Source: CAVSUR01 sp052143655
GTDB taxonomy: Bacteria; Actinomycetota; Actinomycetes; Streptosporangiales; Streptosporangiaceae
Assembly: GCA_052143655.1 (NCBI GenBank)
Contig: JBKQSL010000186.1
Location: 1-15,272 of the forward strand
DNA length: 15,272 nt
Direction of reading: 5' to 3'
The stretch's first letter is position 1, and each line of letters starts with the position of its first letter. Under the pieces are notes generated by a model. It worked only from the letters and a program-made list of their open reading frames with translations. It searched no databases and was not told the DNA's origin. The position numbers and the translations under genes were made by a program. Below, piece by piece: positions 1-5,951 of the stretch.

Positions 1-116
1 GCTACGTCAGCGACTACCCGGTCGAGCGGATGATGCGGGACGCCAAGATCACCCAGATCTACGAGGGCACCAACCAGATCCAGCGCGTGGTGATGGCCCG
101 GCAGCTCTTGAAGTAG
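1..116 (+). CDS. Acyl-CoA dehydrogenase, C-terminal end (partial)
   Basis: The first complete codon is at base 3 and the frame runs to TAG at 114-116, giving 37 residues that end in the acyl-CoA dehydrogenase signature ITQIYEGTNQIQR followed by VVMARQLLK. In this family the segment lies near the FAD/substrate site at the end of the C-terminal helical domain. The enzyme oxidises acyl-CoA thioesters to enoyl-CoA and passes electrons to ETF. The rest of the gene lies upstream of the window. The DNA encoding this C-terminus is repeated at 4682-4744 and 6924-6993, so the last ~28 bases here may be a replacement end supplied by an integrated element rather than the original gene end. Family identity is certain; substrate chain length cannot be told. 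Confidence 0.93.
   Translation, partial: YVSDYPVERMMRDAKITQIYEGTNQIQRVVMARQLLK
47..116 (+). repeat. Attachment-site-like direct repeat, copy 1 (left end)
   Basis: Bases 47-88 are identical over 42 positions to 6924-6965, and bases 51-86 are identical over 36 positions to 4682-4717. Beyond the core the copies continue as homologous but diverged gene end: codons differ mostly in the third base, and this copy and copy 3 both keep the stop TAG. The left flank is genuine acyl-CoA dehydrogenase coding sequence, so this would be the attL junction. That the repeat is a site-specific recombination core is inference from its arrangement. Confidence 0.75.
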
Positions 117-628
117 GGGGTTACGCGGCGCTGACCTGCGGTTTCTTAGATCGGGCTGGTTAGTTGAGGGCCGCCAGGCCCACGAGTCTGGTGGCCTGCT
201 CTCGTGTCCGGATTGGCCGATTGATGCCGGTTATTTCCCGTCGTTTCCGGCCCCGTGCTGAATCGGTGCTGATCCCTGGCGCGGCCGGGCGTGCCGACTG
301 CCCCCGGTCACAGGGTCCGAGAACGGGTCCTGACCGGACCGGTGCTGAGTCCCGGTGGCTAGCTGCCGCGCGCGTGGCTGCGGCACGGCTCTCTTCCGTG
401 CTTATACCTGTTCCGGGCTGTCCGCCCTGGCCGGGATCTGGCGTGGGCAGTGGCAGCGCGCGGCGGTGTCTCGTGCTGCCTTGACGCCCGGCGACGATCA
501 CCTTCGACGGCCACCTCGCCCGAGTTCGTGGGACCGCGTGGTAGCCGATTGCGTGGAACACCTGCGTGCGAACCCTGTGTCGCGAGTAATTCGCCCACCC
601 AACGCCACCAAGAGCTAACCTCCACGTT
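117..628. other. Gene-free left end of island A with repeated heptamers
   Basis: No convincing gene lies here. Open frames on both strands are short, arginine- and proline-rich and look like GC-rich noise. What can be seen are heptamers GTGCTGA at 255-261, 266-272 (start to start 11 bases) and 342-348. The same pair with the same 11-base phasing occurs at 4608-4614 and 4619-4625 beside repeat copy 2, and one heptamer stands at 6865-6871 beside copy 3. One-helical-turn spacing next to a putative core is what arm-type integrase binding sites look like, but no integrase gene is visible to support it. Confidence 0.5.
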
Positions 629-653
629 ACTTCCTGTCACTCTGACAGGAAGT
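629..653. promoter_or_regulatory. Perfect 11+11 palindrome, probable operator of the NUDIX/WHD regulator
   Basis: Half-sites ACTTCCTGTCA (629-639) and TGACAGGAAGT (643-653) are exact reverse complements separated by three bases. A plausible promoter uses TTCCTG (631-636) as -35 and GACAAT (654-659) as -10 with a 17-base spacer, so the palindrome would fill the spacer. The -10 is seven bases before the GTG start at 666, which suggests a leaderless transcript. A 14-base tandem repeat (651-664 and 665-678, one mismatch) adds two further copies of AGTGACA. NrtR-type regulators bind palindromes at their own promoters; that this is such a site is inference. Confidence 0.6.
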
Positions 654-665
654 GACAATCGACGA

Positions 666-2462
666 GTGACAATCGATGAATGGCAACCGCCTAGCGTGCT
701 CCTCACCGTCGATCTGGTGATCCTGACTCTGCGCGGGACGAGCCTGCAAGTGCTGCTGGTGGAGCGTGGCGTCGAGCCCTACGCAGGCGCGATGGCGCTG
801 CCGGGCGGTTTCCTGCGCGACGAAAATGAGCCCATCCCGGTCGCGGCCCGCAGGGAACTGTCCGAAGAAGCCGGGCTGGACGCCGACGCCCTGCTCCTGG
901 AGCAGTTCGGCGTGTACGGTGACCCGGGGCGGGATCCGCGCGGGCGGGTGGTGTCCGTGGCCTTCCTGGCGATCGCGCCTCGGTTGCCGGATCCCATGGC
1001 GGGCACGGATGCCGCGGACGCGCGCTGGACGTCGGCCGACGAGGTGATCTCCGGATCGCTGCTGCTCGCGTTCGACCATCAGCGCATCGTCGCGGACGGG
1101 GTTGAGCGTGCGCGGAGGAAGCTTGAGTACTCCGCGGTCGCGACTGCTTTCTGCGGGCCGGCCTTCACCATCTCAGAACTGCAGCAGGTCTACGAGACGG
1201 TCTGGGATGTCCGGCTCGATCCCAGGAACTTCTACCGCAAGATCCAGGGCACCCGCGATTTCGTCGTCCCGGCAGATCCGGGCAAGCGGGCCGGGGTCGG
1301 CCGACCCGCGCGACTCTTCCGGGCCGGGCCGGGCACTGTGCTGAACCCGCCGATGACCCGGCCCGCCAGCCCCACCCCGAGTCTCGGTAAGCGAGGAGAA
1401 GGAAAAGTCATGAGCGAGCAGAAGACCCTCGTGGTTCTCACCGCCCTCGACCTGGAGTATGAATCGATCAGGGGCAAGCTGACCGATATCCAGGTGCAGT
1501 CGCACAGGGCAGGTACCCGCTTCGAGGTCGGGCGGCTAGCGGGCCACAACTGCCGTGTGGCGCTGGCCCTCGTCGGCAAGGGCAACCACGCCGCCGCTGT
1601 ACTGGCCGAGCGAGCGATCTCGGAATTCGATCCCGCGGCATTGCTGTTTGTGGGCGTAGCCGGCGCGCTGCGGCCGTCAATCGCGCTTGGCGACATCGTC
1701 GTGGCGACGCATATCTACGCGTATCACGGTGGGACCAGCCAGGATGACGGGCTGAAGGCCCGCCCGCGGGTATGGGAGGTCTCGCACCGCGCACAGCAGA
1801 TCGCCCAGCATCTCAGCCGCACCGGTGAGTGGACGCAGGAGCTGCCGCCCGACGCGGCACGTCCGAACGTGGTGTTCGGGCCGATCGCGGCTGGCGAGAT
1901 CGTCCAGGACTCGATGCTTTCCGCCGAGGCGAGATGGATTCGCGAGCACTACAACGACGCGTGCGCCATCGAAATGGAGGCCGCGGGCGTCGCGCAGGCA
2001 GCGCACCTCAACGACTCGCTCCCGGTGGTCGTGATCCGGGGCATCAGCGACCGGGCCGATGGCGGCAAGGTGGCGGCCGATCTTACCGGATCACAGCCCC
2101 GGGCAGCTGCCAGCGCCGCGGCCTTCGCGGTCGCTCTCGCCGCCGCGCTGGGCAAGGAACTCGGCGACGGTCAGCATGGCACTCCAGGGCCCCGCGAGAC
2201 AGGACGGGGCGACAGCACGAACACCAACATCGCCATCGGGAACGCCCGGGTTGGAGTACAGGCCCAGAACATATACGGCGGCATCCGGCTCGGCCCTGAC
2301 CTCGGCGCCGGCCCAGCGACCTTGAGTACCACCAGCCATCATGCTGCCAGGCCCAGGAAGCTACGGCTGGCGCTCGGCTGGGCGGTGGGCGTGCTCAGCG
2401 ATCTCGCCAGCCTCGCGGCGAGCGTGGTGGCCTTCCTGTCCGCGGTCCGGAACCCGACATGA
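666..2462 (+). CDS. NrtR-like NUDIX/winged-helix regulator in frame with a nucleosidase domain (598 aa)
   Basis: One uninterrupted frame from GTG 666 to TGA 2460-2462. Residues ~8-140 are a NUDIX fold. Its box has REL-SEE-AGL at 63-71 with the metal-binding glutamates intact, although the glycine-to-glutamate gap is one residue longer than the consensus. Residues ~150-222 match the winged helix of NrtR regulators (FTISELQQVYETVWDVRLD, then NFYRKI and GRPARLFR). NrtR proteins sense ADP-ribose-type ligands through the NUDIX fold and repress NAD-related genes. A proline-rich linker (223-248) leads without a stop into a complete purine-nucleosidase domain that also has its own ribosome site and ATG at 1410. 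So the cell may make a fusion, a separate nucleosidase, or both. The start was chosen because homology begins just after it and a palindrome and -10 lie directly upstream. A lost stop through a base error at 1340-1400 is possible. Confidence 0.75.
   Translation: MTIDEWQPPSVLLTVDLVILTLRGTSLQVLLVERGVEPYAGAMALPGGFLRDENEPIPVAARRELSEEAGLDADALLLEQFGVYGDPGRDPRGRVVSVAFLAIAPRLPDPMAGTDAADARWTSADEVISGSLLLAFDHQRIVADGVERARRKLEYSAVATAFCGPAFTISELQQVYETVWDVRLDPRNFYRKIQGTRDFVVPADPGKRAGVGRPARLFRAGPGTVLNPPMTRPASPTPSLGKRGEGKVMSEQKTLVVLTALDLEYESIRGKLTDIQVQSHRAGTRFEVGRLAGHNCRVALALVGKGNHAAAVLAERAISEFDPAALLFVGVAGALRPSIALGDIVVATHIYAYHGGTSQDDGLKARPRVWEVSHRAQQIAQHLSRTGEWTQELPPDAARPNVVFGPIAAGEIVQDSMLSAEARWIREHYNDACAIEMEAAGVAQAAHLNDSLPVVVIRGISDRADGGKVAADLTGSQPRAAASAAAFAVALAAALGKELGDGQHGTPGPRETGRGDSTNTNIAIGNARVGVQAQNIYGGIRLGPDLGAGPATLSTTSHHAARPRKLRLALGWAVGVLSDLASLAASVVAFLSAVRNPT
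1393..1412 (+). promoter_or_regulatory. Strong internal ribosome-binding site and ATG of the nucleosidase
   Basis: GAGGAGAAGG at 1393-1402 sits seven bases before ATG 1410-1412, a near-ideal Shine-Dalgarno arrangement and the best in this operon. It falls exactly at the junction between the proline-rich linker and the first residues of the nucleosidase fold, so the enzyme is probably also translated on its own. Confidence 0.8.
1410..2462 (+). CDS. MTA/SAH-nucleosidase-superfamily protein with C-terminal amyloid-like motif and membrane helix (350 aa)
   Basis: Product of the internal start. Residues 5-250 are a PNP/UDP-phosphorylase-type fold: LTALDLEYESI at the N-terminus, LFVGVAGAL with ALGDIVVAT (79-100), AIEMEAAGVAQAA (186-198) holding the ribose-binding glutamate, and VIRGISDRAD (208-217) with the catalytic aspartate. 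Such enzymes cleave the N-glycosidic bond of methylthioadenosine, SAH or related nucleosides. They also occur as effector domains in bacterial and fungal NLR-like conflict systems. The tail after residue 252 is not part of the metabolic enzyme. It has a glycine/asparagine-rich stretch with NARVGVQAQNIYGGI (278-292), a linker, and a hydrophobic helix (~319-345) before the stop. The stop overlaps the next ATG (ATGA), so the two are translationally coupled. Fold is sure; actual substrate is unknown. Confidence 0.82.
   Translation: MSEQKTLVVLTALDLEYESIRGKLTDIQVQSHRAGTRFEVGRLAGHNCRVALALVGKGNHAAAVLAERAISEFDPAALLFVGVAGALRPSIALGDIVVATHIYAYHGGTSQDDGLKARPRVWEVSHRAQQIAQHLSRTGEWTQELPPDAARPNVVFGPIAAGEIVQDSMLSAEARWIREHYNDACAIEMEAAGVAQAAHLNDSLPVVVIRGISDRADGGKVAADLTGSQPRAAASAAAFAVALAAALGKELGDGQHGTPGPRETGRGDSTNTNIAIGNARVGVQAQNIYGGIRLGPDLGAGPATLSTTSHHAARPRKLRLALGWAVGVLSDLASLAASVVAFLSAVRNPT
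2220..2291 (+). other. RHIM/BASS-like amyloid motif in the nucleosidase C-terminus
   Basis: Encodes residues 271-294, centred on GNARVGVQAQNIYGGIRL. It has the look of actinobacterial RHIM-like bacterial amyloid signalling sequences: small residues, then V-x-VQA, then I-x-GG-hydrophobic. The same pattern is found at the N-terminus of the following protein. Amyloid behaviour is inference from pattern only. Confidence 0.55.
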
Positions 2463-4468
2463 CCAGCCCGGGAACCTCATCGTTCAACATCGCGGGCGGG
2501 AGCGCTAGCGTCGGCATCCAGGCTCAGTCCATCGACCTCGACGGCGACCTGATCGTCATCGAAGGCGACGTGCGCCTGACAGCTTCCCCAGGCGATTCAC
2601 CGGAAGACAAATACCGGATCGGCCTTAACAACCTGAACAGCGGCAGGGCGACGAAGGCACGTGAACTCATCTGGGACGCCATGATCGGGGACTACAAGAC
2701 CAGCGAGGCACGCTTTCACTGGCTGGTCGCGATGCTCAGCGGCCGGACCGTCCGGCAGTTCTCCCGTGAGGAACTGAATCAACTGAACATGACCAGGAGC
2801 CAGAGTCCGCGCGACGCGGATGATCCGTGGTCAGAAGGGACCTGGCTCGTCTTCCGGCTCCTCGAATCAGCGGGCGTGCTGAAGAAGGAAGACCCGAGAT
2901 CCGATATATCGACTATCGTCAGCGAATTCGATCGACTTGGCATTCGGCAACGCGCGTTACTTCTGCCACATCTTGAGCTCTTCCTTGAAGGTCCGCTGAA
3001 AGACGACATGTGGCGGCGTGAACGGGCGAGGGCGGAGGCCGGGCAGGCAGGCGGTGACAGGAAGAACCGGGCATGGAAGTTCTTCCAGCCGGTCCCTATC
3101 GATCCGCGCGTTCGTTTGGTGCGGCCCCGGTCCACCACGCCCGCCGAGCGGTTCGCCGCCTGGGCCAGCACGGGGATCTTCGCCGTGGTTGCCGGGTACT
3201 TCGGCTGGGAACTGCTGCGGCACGGAGCCGTGCTCGGCGTGCTCGCGTACGCGGCCGGTCTCGCGGGCGGTGCCGTCGCCACTGTCAATGGCCTGGAACT
3301 GCGTTTCCTGGCAGAGCGTCGGCGAATGCAGGACAGGCAGCTTCAGGCGCCGGCGCCAGCCGCGTCACGCTCTCCCGGCGAGGGATTCGCTGGCAAGGTC
3401 GATGCGCTGTTCCGCCGATACTCGCCCAAGTACCTGCCCGATAAGGCGGAAAGAGATGCGTGGGAGACCGCCACCGCCGGAATCCGGTCGTTCGACAGGA
3501 ACGAGATCGTTGAGGTGTACCGGGAAAGCAGAATCCCCGCCGAACGAGTCGCCTGGCTCATCCGGTACCGGATCCGCCAGTCTAGGGACCGGTGGCGCGA
3601 TGGGACGCTGTACGGCTACCAGAATCAGCTTCTCGCTGAGCTCGGCATGTTGAGGAAATTCCGGACCGGAATCGCCATCGCTATTGTCGGCGGCATCGTG
3701 GCCATCGCCATGCTGCGGACCTCCCCGCTCACCGACGCGGTCAGCGTGATTGCGGCGTCGCTGAGCGGCGTCGCCGCATGGCGCTCCCGGCTCCGGATTG
3801 TTTTGGAGGACAGGCGGCATGCGGCGGACACGGTAGAAGCCGCTCAGCGGTTGGCGGAGATCGAGGCGGAGTTCGCGCGATGGACCGACAGGCTGAAGGA
3901 CCGTCCGAGCGACGCGGAGATGGAGGCCTGGCTGGACCACGACCGGACCGTGCTGCTCGCGCAGGCGATGGATCACTACAAGCTGGCACGCAGCCAGGTC
4001 GTTACGTACGCGTTCCTTGAGGAACCAGGCAGCAGGGCCAAGCACGCACGGCTGCGCAACGGCCCGGTGAGGTACTCCAGGTACAAGCTCATCGCGTTCG
4101 TACTGACCTCGGACGGGGTGCGCCAGATGTCAGCCGATCTCGGTTTCGTCGCAGTGACTCTCCGTTTGGGCGACCGGATCAGTTATCGCTATGATGCCGT
4201 TGCTTCCGCTCATGTTTCGCTGACGCGAAGTGGCCCGCCCAAGCCTCGTATCCAGCAGAAGTTCACGCTAACGCTGGTGAACGGGGACCAGATCAGCGTC
4301 ATCGTAACGGACCTCGACCCGGAGGACATCCGGCCTGGCGAGGATGAATATTCGATCTCCGAGGCCGCGCTTGATGCGGCGAGCGTGGCCAACACCCTGC
4401 ATGTGCTGGAAGGCATCGCCGCCGAAGGAAAGGGATGGTTTCGGGAACGGAAGATAGCTTGCGGATGA
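2459..4468 (+). CDS. Uncharacterised four-helix membrane protein with N-terminal amyloid-like motif (669 aa)
   Basis: Starts at ATG 2459 inside the stop of the nucleosidase. I recognise no named family. Residues 8-34 (FNIAGGSASVGIQAQSI, then DGDLIVI) repeat the motif at the tail of the upstream enzyme. Residues 50-110 form a helical, TPR-like stretch (IGLNNLNSGRATKARELIWDA). Two hydrophobic pairs follow: 235-251 with 255-279, and 401-419 with 423-445. Between them is a charged cytosolic-looking segment with VAWLIRYRIRQSRDRW, and 450-520 is helical and probably coiled. The last ~130 residues, from RYSRYKLIAFVLTSDGV, read as beta strands, ending in a polar tail. The shared motif and translational coupling suggest it partners the nucleosidase at the membrane, as sensor, scaffold or pore; that role is inference. 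Confidence 0.8.
   Translation: MTSPGTSSFNIAGGSASVGIQAQSIDLDGDLIVIEGDVRLTASPGDSPEDKYRIGLNNLNSGRATKARELIWDAMIGDYKTSEARFHWLVAMLSGRTVRQFSREELNQLNMTRSQSPRDADDPWSEGTWLVFRLLESAGVLKKEDPRSDISTIVSEFDRLGIRQRALLLPHLELFLEGPLKDDMWRRERARAEAGQAGGDRKNRAWKFFQPVPIDPRVRLVRPRSTTPAERFAAWASTGIFAVVAGYFGWELLRHGAVLGVLAYAAGLAGGAVATVNGLELRFLAERRRMQDRQLQAPAPAASRSPGEGFAGKVDALFRRYSPKYLPDKAERDAWETATAGIRSFDRNEIVEVYRESRIPAERVAWLIRYRIRQSRDRWRDGTLYGYQNQLLAELGMLRKFRTGIAIAIVGGIVAIAMLRTSPLTDAVSVIAASLSGVAAWRSRLRIVLEDRRHAADTVEAAQRLAEIEAEFARWTDRLKDRPSDAEMEAWLDHDRTVLLAQAMDHYKLARSQVVTYAFLEEPGSRAKHARLRNGPVRYSRYKLIAFVLTSDGVRQMSADLGFVAVTLRLGDRISYRYDAVASAHVSLTRSGPPKPRIQQKFTLTLVNGDQISVIVTDLDPEDIRPGEDEYSISEAALDAASVANTLHVLEGIAAEGKGWFRERKIACG
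2486..2560 (+). other. RHIM/BASS-like amyloid motif at the N-terminus of the membrane protein
   Basis: Encodes residues 10-34: NIAGGSASVGIQAQSI followed by DLDGDLIVI. It aligns without gaps to the nucleosidase tail through VG-[VI]-QAQ-[NS]-I, then D/G and alternating hydrophobics. Paired motifs at the C-terminus of one partner and the N-terminus of the next are the arrangement described for amyloid-based signalling pairs. Confidence 0.55.
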
Positions 4469-4841
4469 GAAACGGGCCAGGGACTTGCCAGCGGAAGCAC
4501 TCTGCGTCGGTCCCCGCCGGGGTCAGCACGCCCGGGCTGGCTGTCCGGGTGACGCGCTCGACCTGGCGAGGCGCGCGGCAGTCGTGCAGCGCAATCTGGG
4601 AAGACCGGTGCTGAATCCGTGCTGACGCCCAGCTACCTGACATGCCATCTACCTGGGCAAACTGCCAGCTGGTCGACGACCACCCAGATCTACGAGGGCA
4701 CCAACCAGATCCAGCGCATGGTCATGGCCCGGCAGCTGCTGAAGGTATATCTGAGGTCCACACCCGGTATATCGGAGGACGCCGTCAGGTCCACGACCTC
4801 GCCATGCTTCTGCGTCCCTGCACCGGCTAGTTGTCCTGTCG
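4469..4841. other. Gene-free junction of islands A and B containing repeat copy 2
   Basis: No gene is supported on either strand. The stretch holds the heptamer pair GTGCTGA at 4608 and 4619, the arm homologous to that of copy 3 (4619-4681), the repeated acyl-CoA dehydrogenase end (4682-4744), and about 100 bases of unassigned sequence leading to the stop of the leftward SLOG-like gene. Confidence 0.6.
4619..4744 (+). repeat. Attachment-site-like direct repeat, copy 2, with left arm
   Basis: Bases 4682-4717 are identical to the 36-base core of copies 1 and 3. The following codons give MVMARQLLK but read on into GTA where the other copies have TAG, so this copy does not restore a gene end. 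The whole of 4619-4744 aligns without gaps to 6865-6990, about 110 of 126 positions by hand count. Shared sequence upstream of the core is not acyl-CoA dehydrogenase coding sequence; it therefore belongs to the element ends, which argues for two related elements in tandem. Confidence 0.75.
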
Positions 4842-5330
4842 CTAGTCGCGCTGTGCGCCGTCTGGCCAGATCACGTGCACTGGCCTGCCCTGCTCGCGGG
4901 CGGATGCCACGCCGTCGGCGGTTCCGCCGCAGGCTCGCGCGGGCTTGCCGTCCCACACCGCGTACAGCTCGTCGGCCCCGTCGACCATGAGCTTGCTGGC
5001 GGCCATGTTGGATTCGGATGCTGACTCGGTGAAGGGCAGGCGGCGGCGGACGGCGGCGCCTTGGGCGAGCAGGTCGTCGTACTCGGGATGGGTGTCCGCC
5101 GGGAGCCCGGCGCGGTACTGGCGGCGAGGATGACGGCTTCGAGGGTGCCGCCGAGGTCGGTGACGGCGGCGGGCGAAGATCTGGTCGGCTCCGTCGGCCA
5201 GGCAGGAGATGCGGGTTACGTCGGGTGCGTGCCGGGTGAGGGTTGCCCGGATGGCCTCGTCAACCAGACGTGCCGTCGGGGGAGGCAGGCCGCGGTGGCC
5301 GGAGATTGTGATGCGGTACATGCGGGCCAT
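4842..5330 (-). CDS. SLOG-like Rossmann-fold protein with a compensated double frameshift (162 aa)
   Basis: The ends of this protein look like the SLOG (LOG/Smf/DprA) superfamily: ITISGHRGLP near the N-terminus, ISCLADGADQIFA (41-53), LPADTHPEYDDLL, SNMAASKLMVDGADELYAVWDGKPA and GGTADGVASAREQGRPVHVIW. SLOG proteins bind nucleotides or NAD-derived ligands and are common as sensors in conflict systems. Residues ~54-70 instead read RRRHRPRRHPRSRHPRR. In the adjacent frame the same bases read AVTDLGGTLEAVILAA, which fits the fold. So one extra base near 5166-5173 and one missing base near 5119-5122 shift the frame and then restore it. Start ATG 5330 has no clear ribosome site; ATG 5321 (MYRITISG) is an alternative. 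Function is inferred from fold only. Confidence 0.62.
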   Translation of the reverse strand: MARMYRITISGHRGLPPPTARLVDEAIRATLTRHAPDVTRISCLADGADQIFARRRHRPRRHPRSRHPRRQYRAGLPADTHPEYDDLLAQGAAVRRRLPFTESASESNMAASKLMVDGADELYAVWDGKPARACGGTADGVASAREQGRPVHVIWPDGAQRD

Positions 5331-5390
5331 CTAACGGCGCTCGCGGTCTGGGAACGGGATAGCCCCGTCCGGACCGGTAGTGTCGCGTAC
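5331..5390. promoter_or_regulatory. Divergent promoter region between the SLOG-like and NUDIX genes
   Basis: Sixty bases separate the two divergent starts, so both promoters must overlap here or lie inside the genes. TAGTGT at 5378-5383, seven bases before GTG 5391, could be the -10 of a leaderless NUDIX transcript. Neither gene shows a good Shine-Dalgarno sequence. Joint control is likely but only inferred from the spacing. Confidence 0.35.
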
Positions 5391-5951
5391 GTGACTGACC
5401 CGCACAAGTGGGTGATCCACGGCGAGCGGCTGGTGGACGATACCCCTCATATCTGCGTGAGCCTGGCAGATGTCGAGCTTCCGAACCATGTGCGTTTCAC
5501 GCAGTACGTCTTCCGGATGCGGCGCTGCGCGACGACGGTGGTCCTGGATGATGCGGGCGACCGGGTCTTGCTGATGCGGCGGCATCGCTTCATCGTGGAC
5601 CGCTGGGTCTGGGAACTGCCGGGCGGTTACGTGGACGACGGGGAAGACCCTGCCGCAGCGGCAGCGCGCGAGGTAGAGGAAGAGACAGGCTGGCGCCCCC
5701 GTGCCATCGAGTACGTCATGTCCTGCCAGCCGCTCATCGGCAACGCCGACTATCCGCAGGACTTGTACCTGGCGCACGGAGCCGAGCGCGCAGGGGAGCC
5801 GGAAGTGGACGAGACGGCCGAGGTCCGGTGGGTGCCGGCTGACGAGACGCCGGCGATGATCGCCAAGGGCGACATCCTGGGGGCGATCACCATCATCGGG
5901 GTGCAGCATGTCCTGCTGCAGCGGGCAGGCGCTCGCGTACCTCCGCCGTGA
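5391..5951 (+). CDS. NUDIX hydrolase, ADP-ribose pyrophosphatase-like (186 aa)
   Basis: Begins at GTG 5391 (VTDPHKWVIHGERLV), chosen because the N-terminal domain typical of ADP-ribose pyrophosphatase-like NUDIX enzymes starts there. The NUDIX box is canonical: G-Y-V-D-D-G-E, seven residues, then REVEEETGW (residues 79-101), so catalysis is expected. ELPGG precedes the box as in ADP-sugar hydrolases. Such enzymes split NDP-linked metabolites, for example ADP-ribose to AMP and ribose 5-phosphate; the true substrate cannot be read from sequence. The 3' end overlaps the convergent XRE-TPR remnant by 59 bases. Its divergence from a SLOG-like protein hints at shared nucleotide signalling. Confidence 0.9.
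   Translation: MTDPHKWVIHGERLVDDTPHICVSLADVELPNHVRFTQYVFRMRRCATTVVLDDAGDRVLLMRRHRFIVDRWVWELPGGYVDDGEDPAAAAAREVEEETGWRPRAIEYVMSCQPLIGNADYPQDLYLAHGAERAGEPEVDETAEVRWVPADETPAMIAKGDILGAITIIGVQHVLLQRAGARVPPP

Larger units (their letters stand above)
117..4681. mobile_element. Putative integrated island A between repeat copies 1 and 2
   Basis: The segment is bounded by two direct copies of the acyl-CoA dehydrogenase 3' end and carries heptamer arms near both ends. Its cargo is one rightward operon (NUDIX/winged-helix regulator, nucleosidase, membrane protein). Stretches of the cargo, for example 2560-3000, are visibly poorer in G+C than the flanking chromosome, as expected for acquired DNA. No integrase, excisionase, replication or transfer gene was recognised, so the element would be non-autonomous or a remnant. 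Alternative: segmental duplication of the gene end by another mechanism. Confidence 0.6.

Noticed and set aside
160..561. 133-residue open frame on the minus strand in the left end of island A, considered as an integrase or excisionase remnant
   Set aside because: No recombinase catalytic residues or domain pattern; composition is that of random GC-rich sequence, and the same bases are open on the other strand as well.
3365..4045. 226-residue antisense frame over the membrane-protein gene
   Set aside because: No ribosome site, no recognisable fold, and it overlaps fully with the supported sense gene.
4619..4990. Open frame reading through repeat copy 2 as a real acyl-CoA dehydrogenase fragment gene
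   Set aside because: Only the ~21 residues of the repeat are family-like; the upstream part is the element arm and the downstream part is arginine-rich noise.
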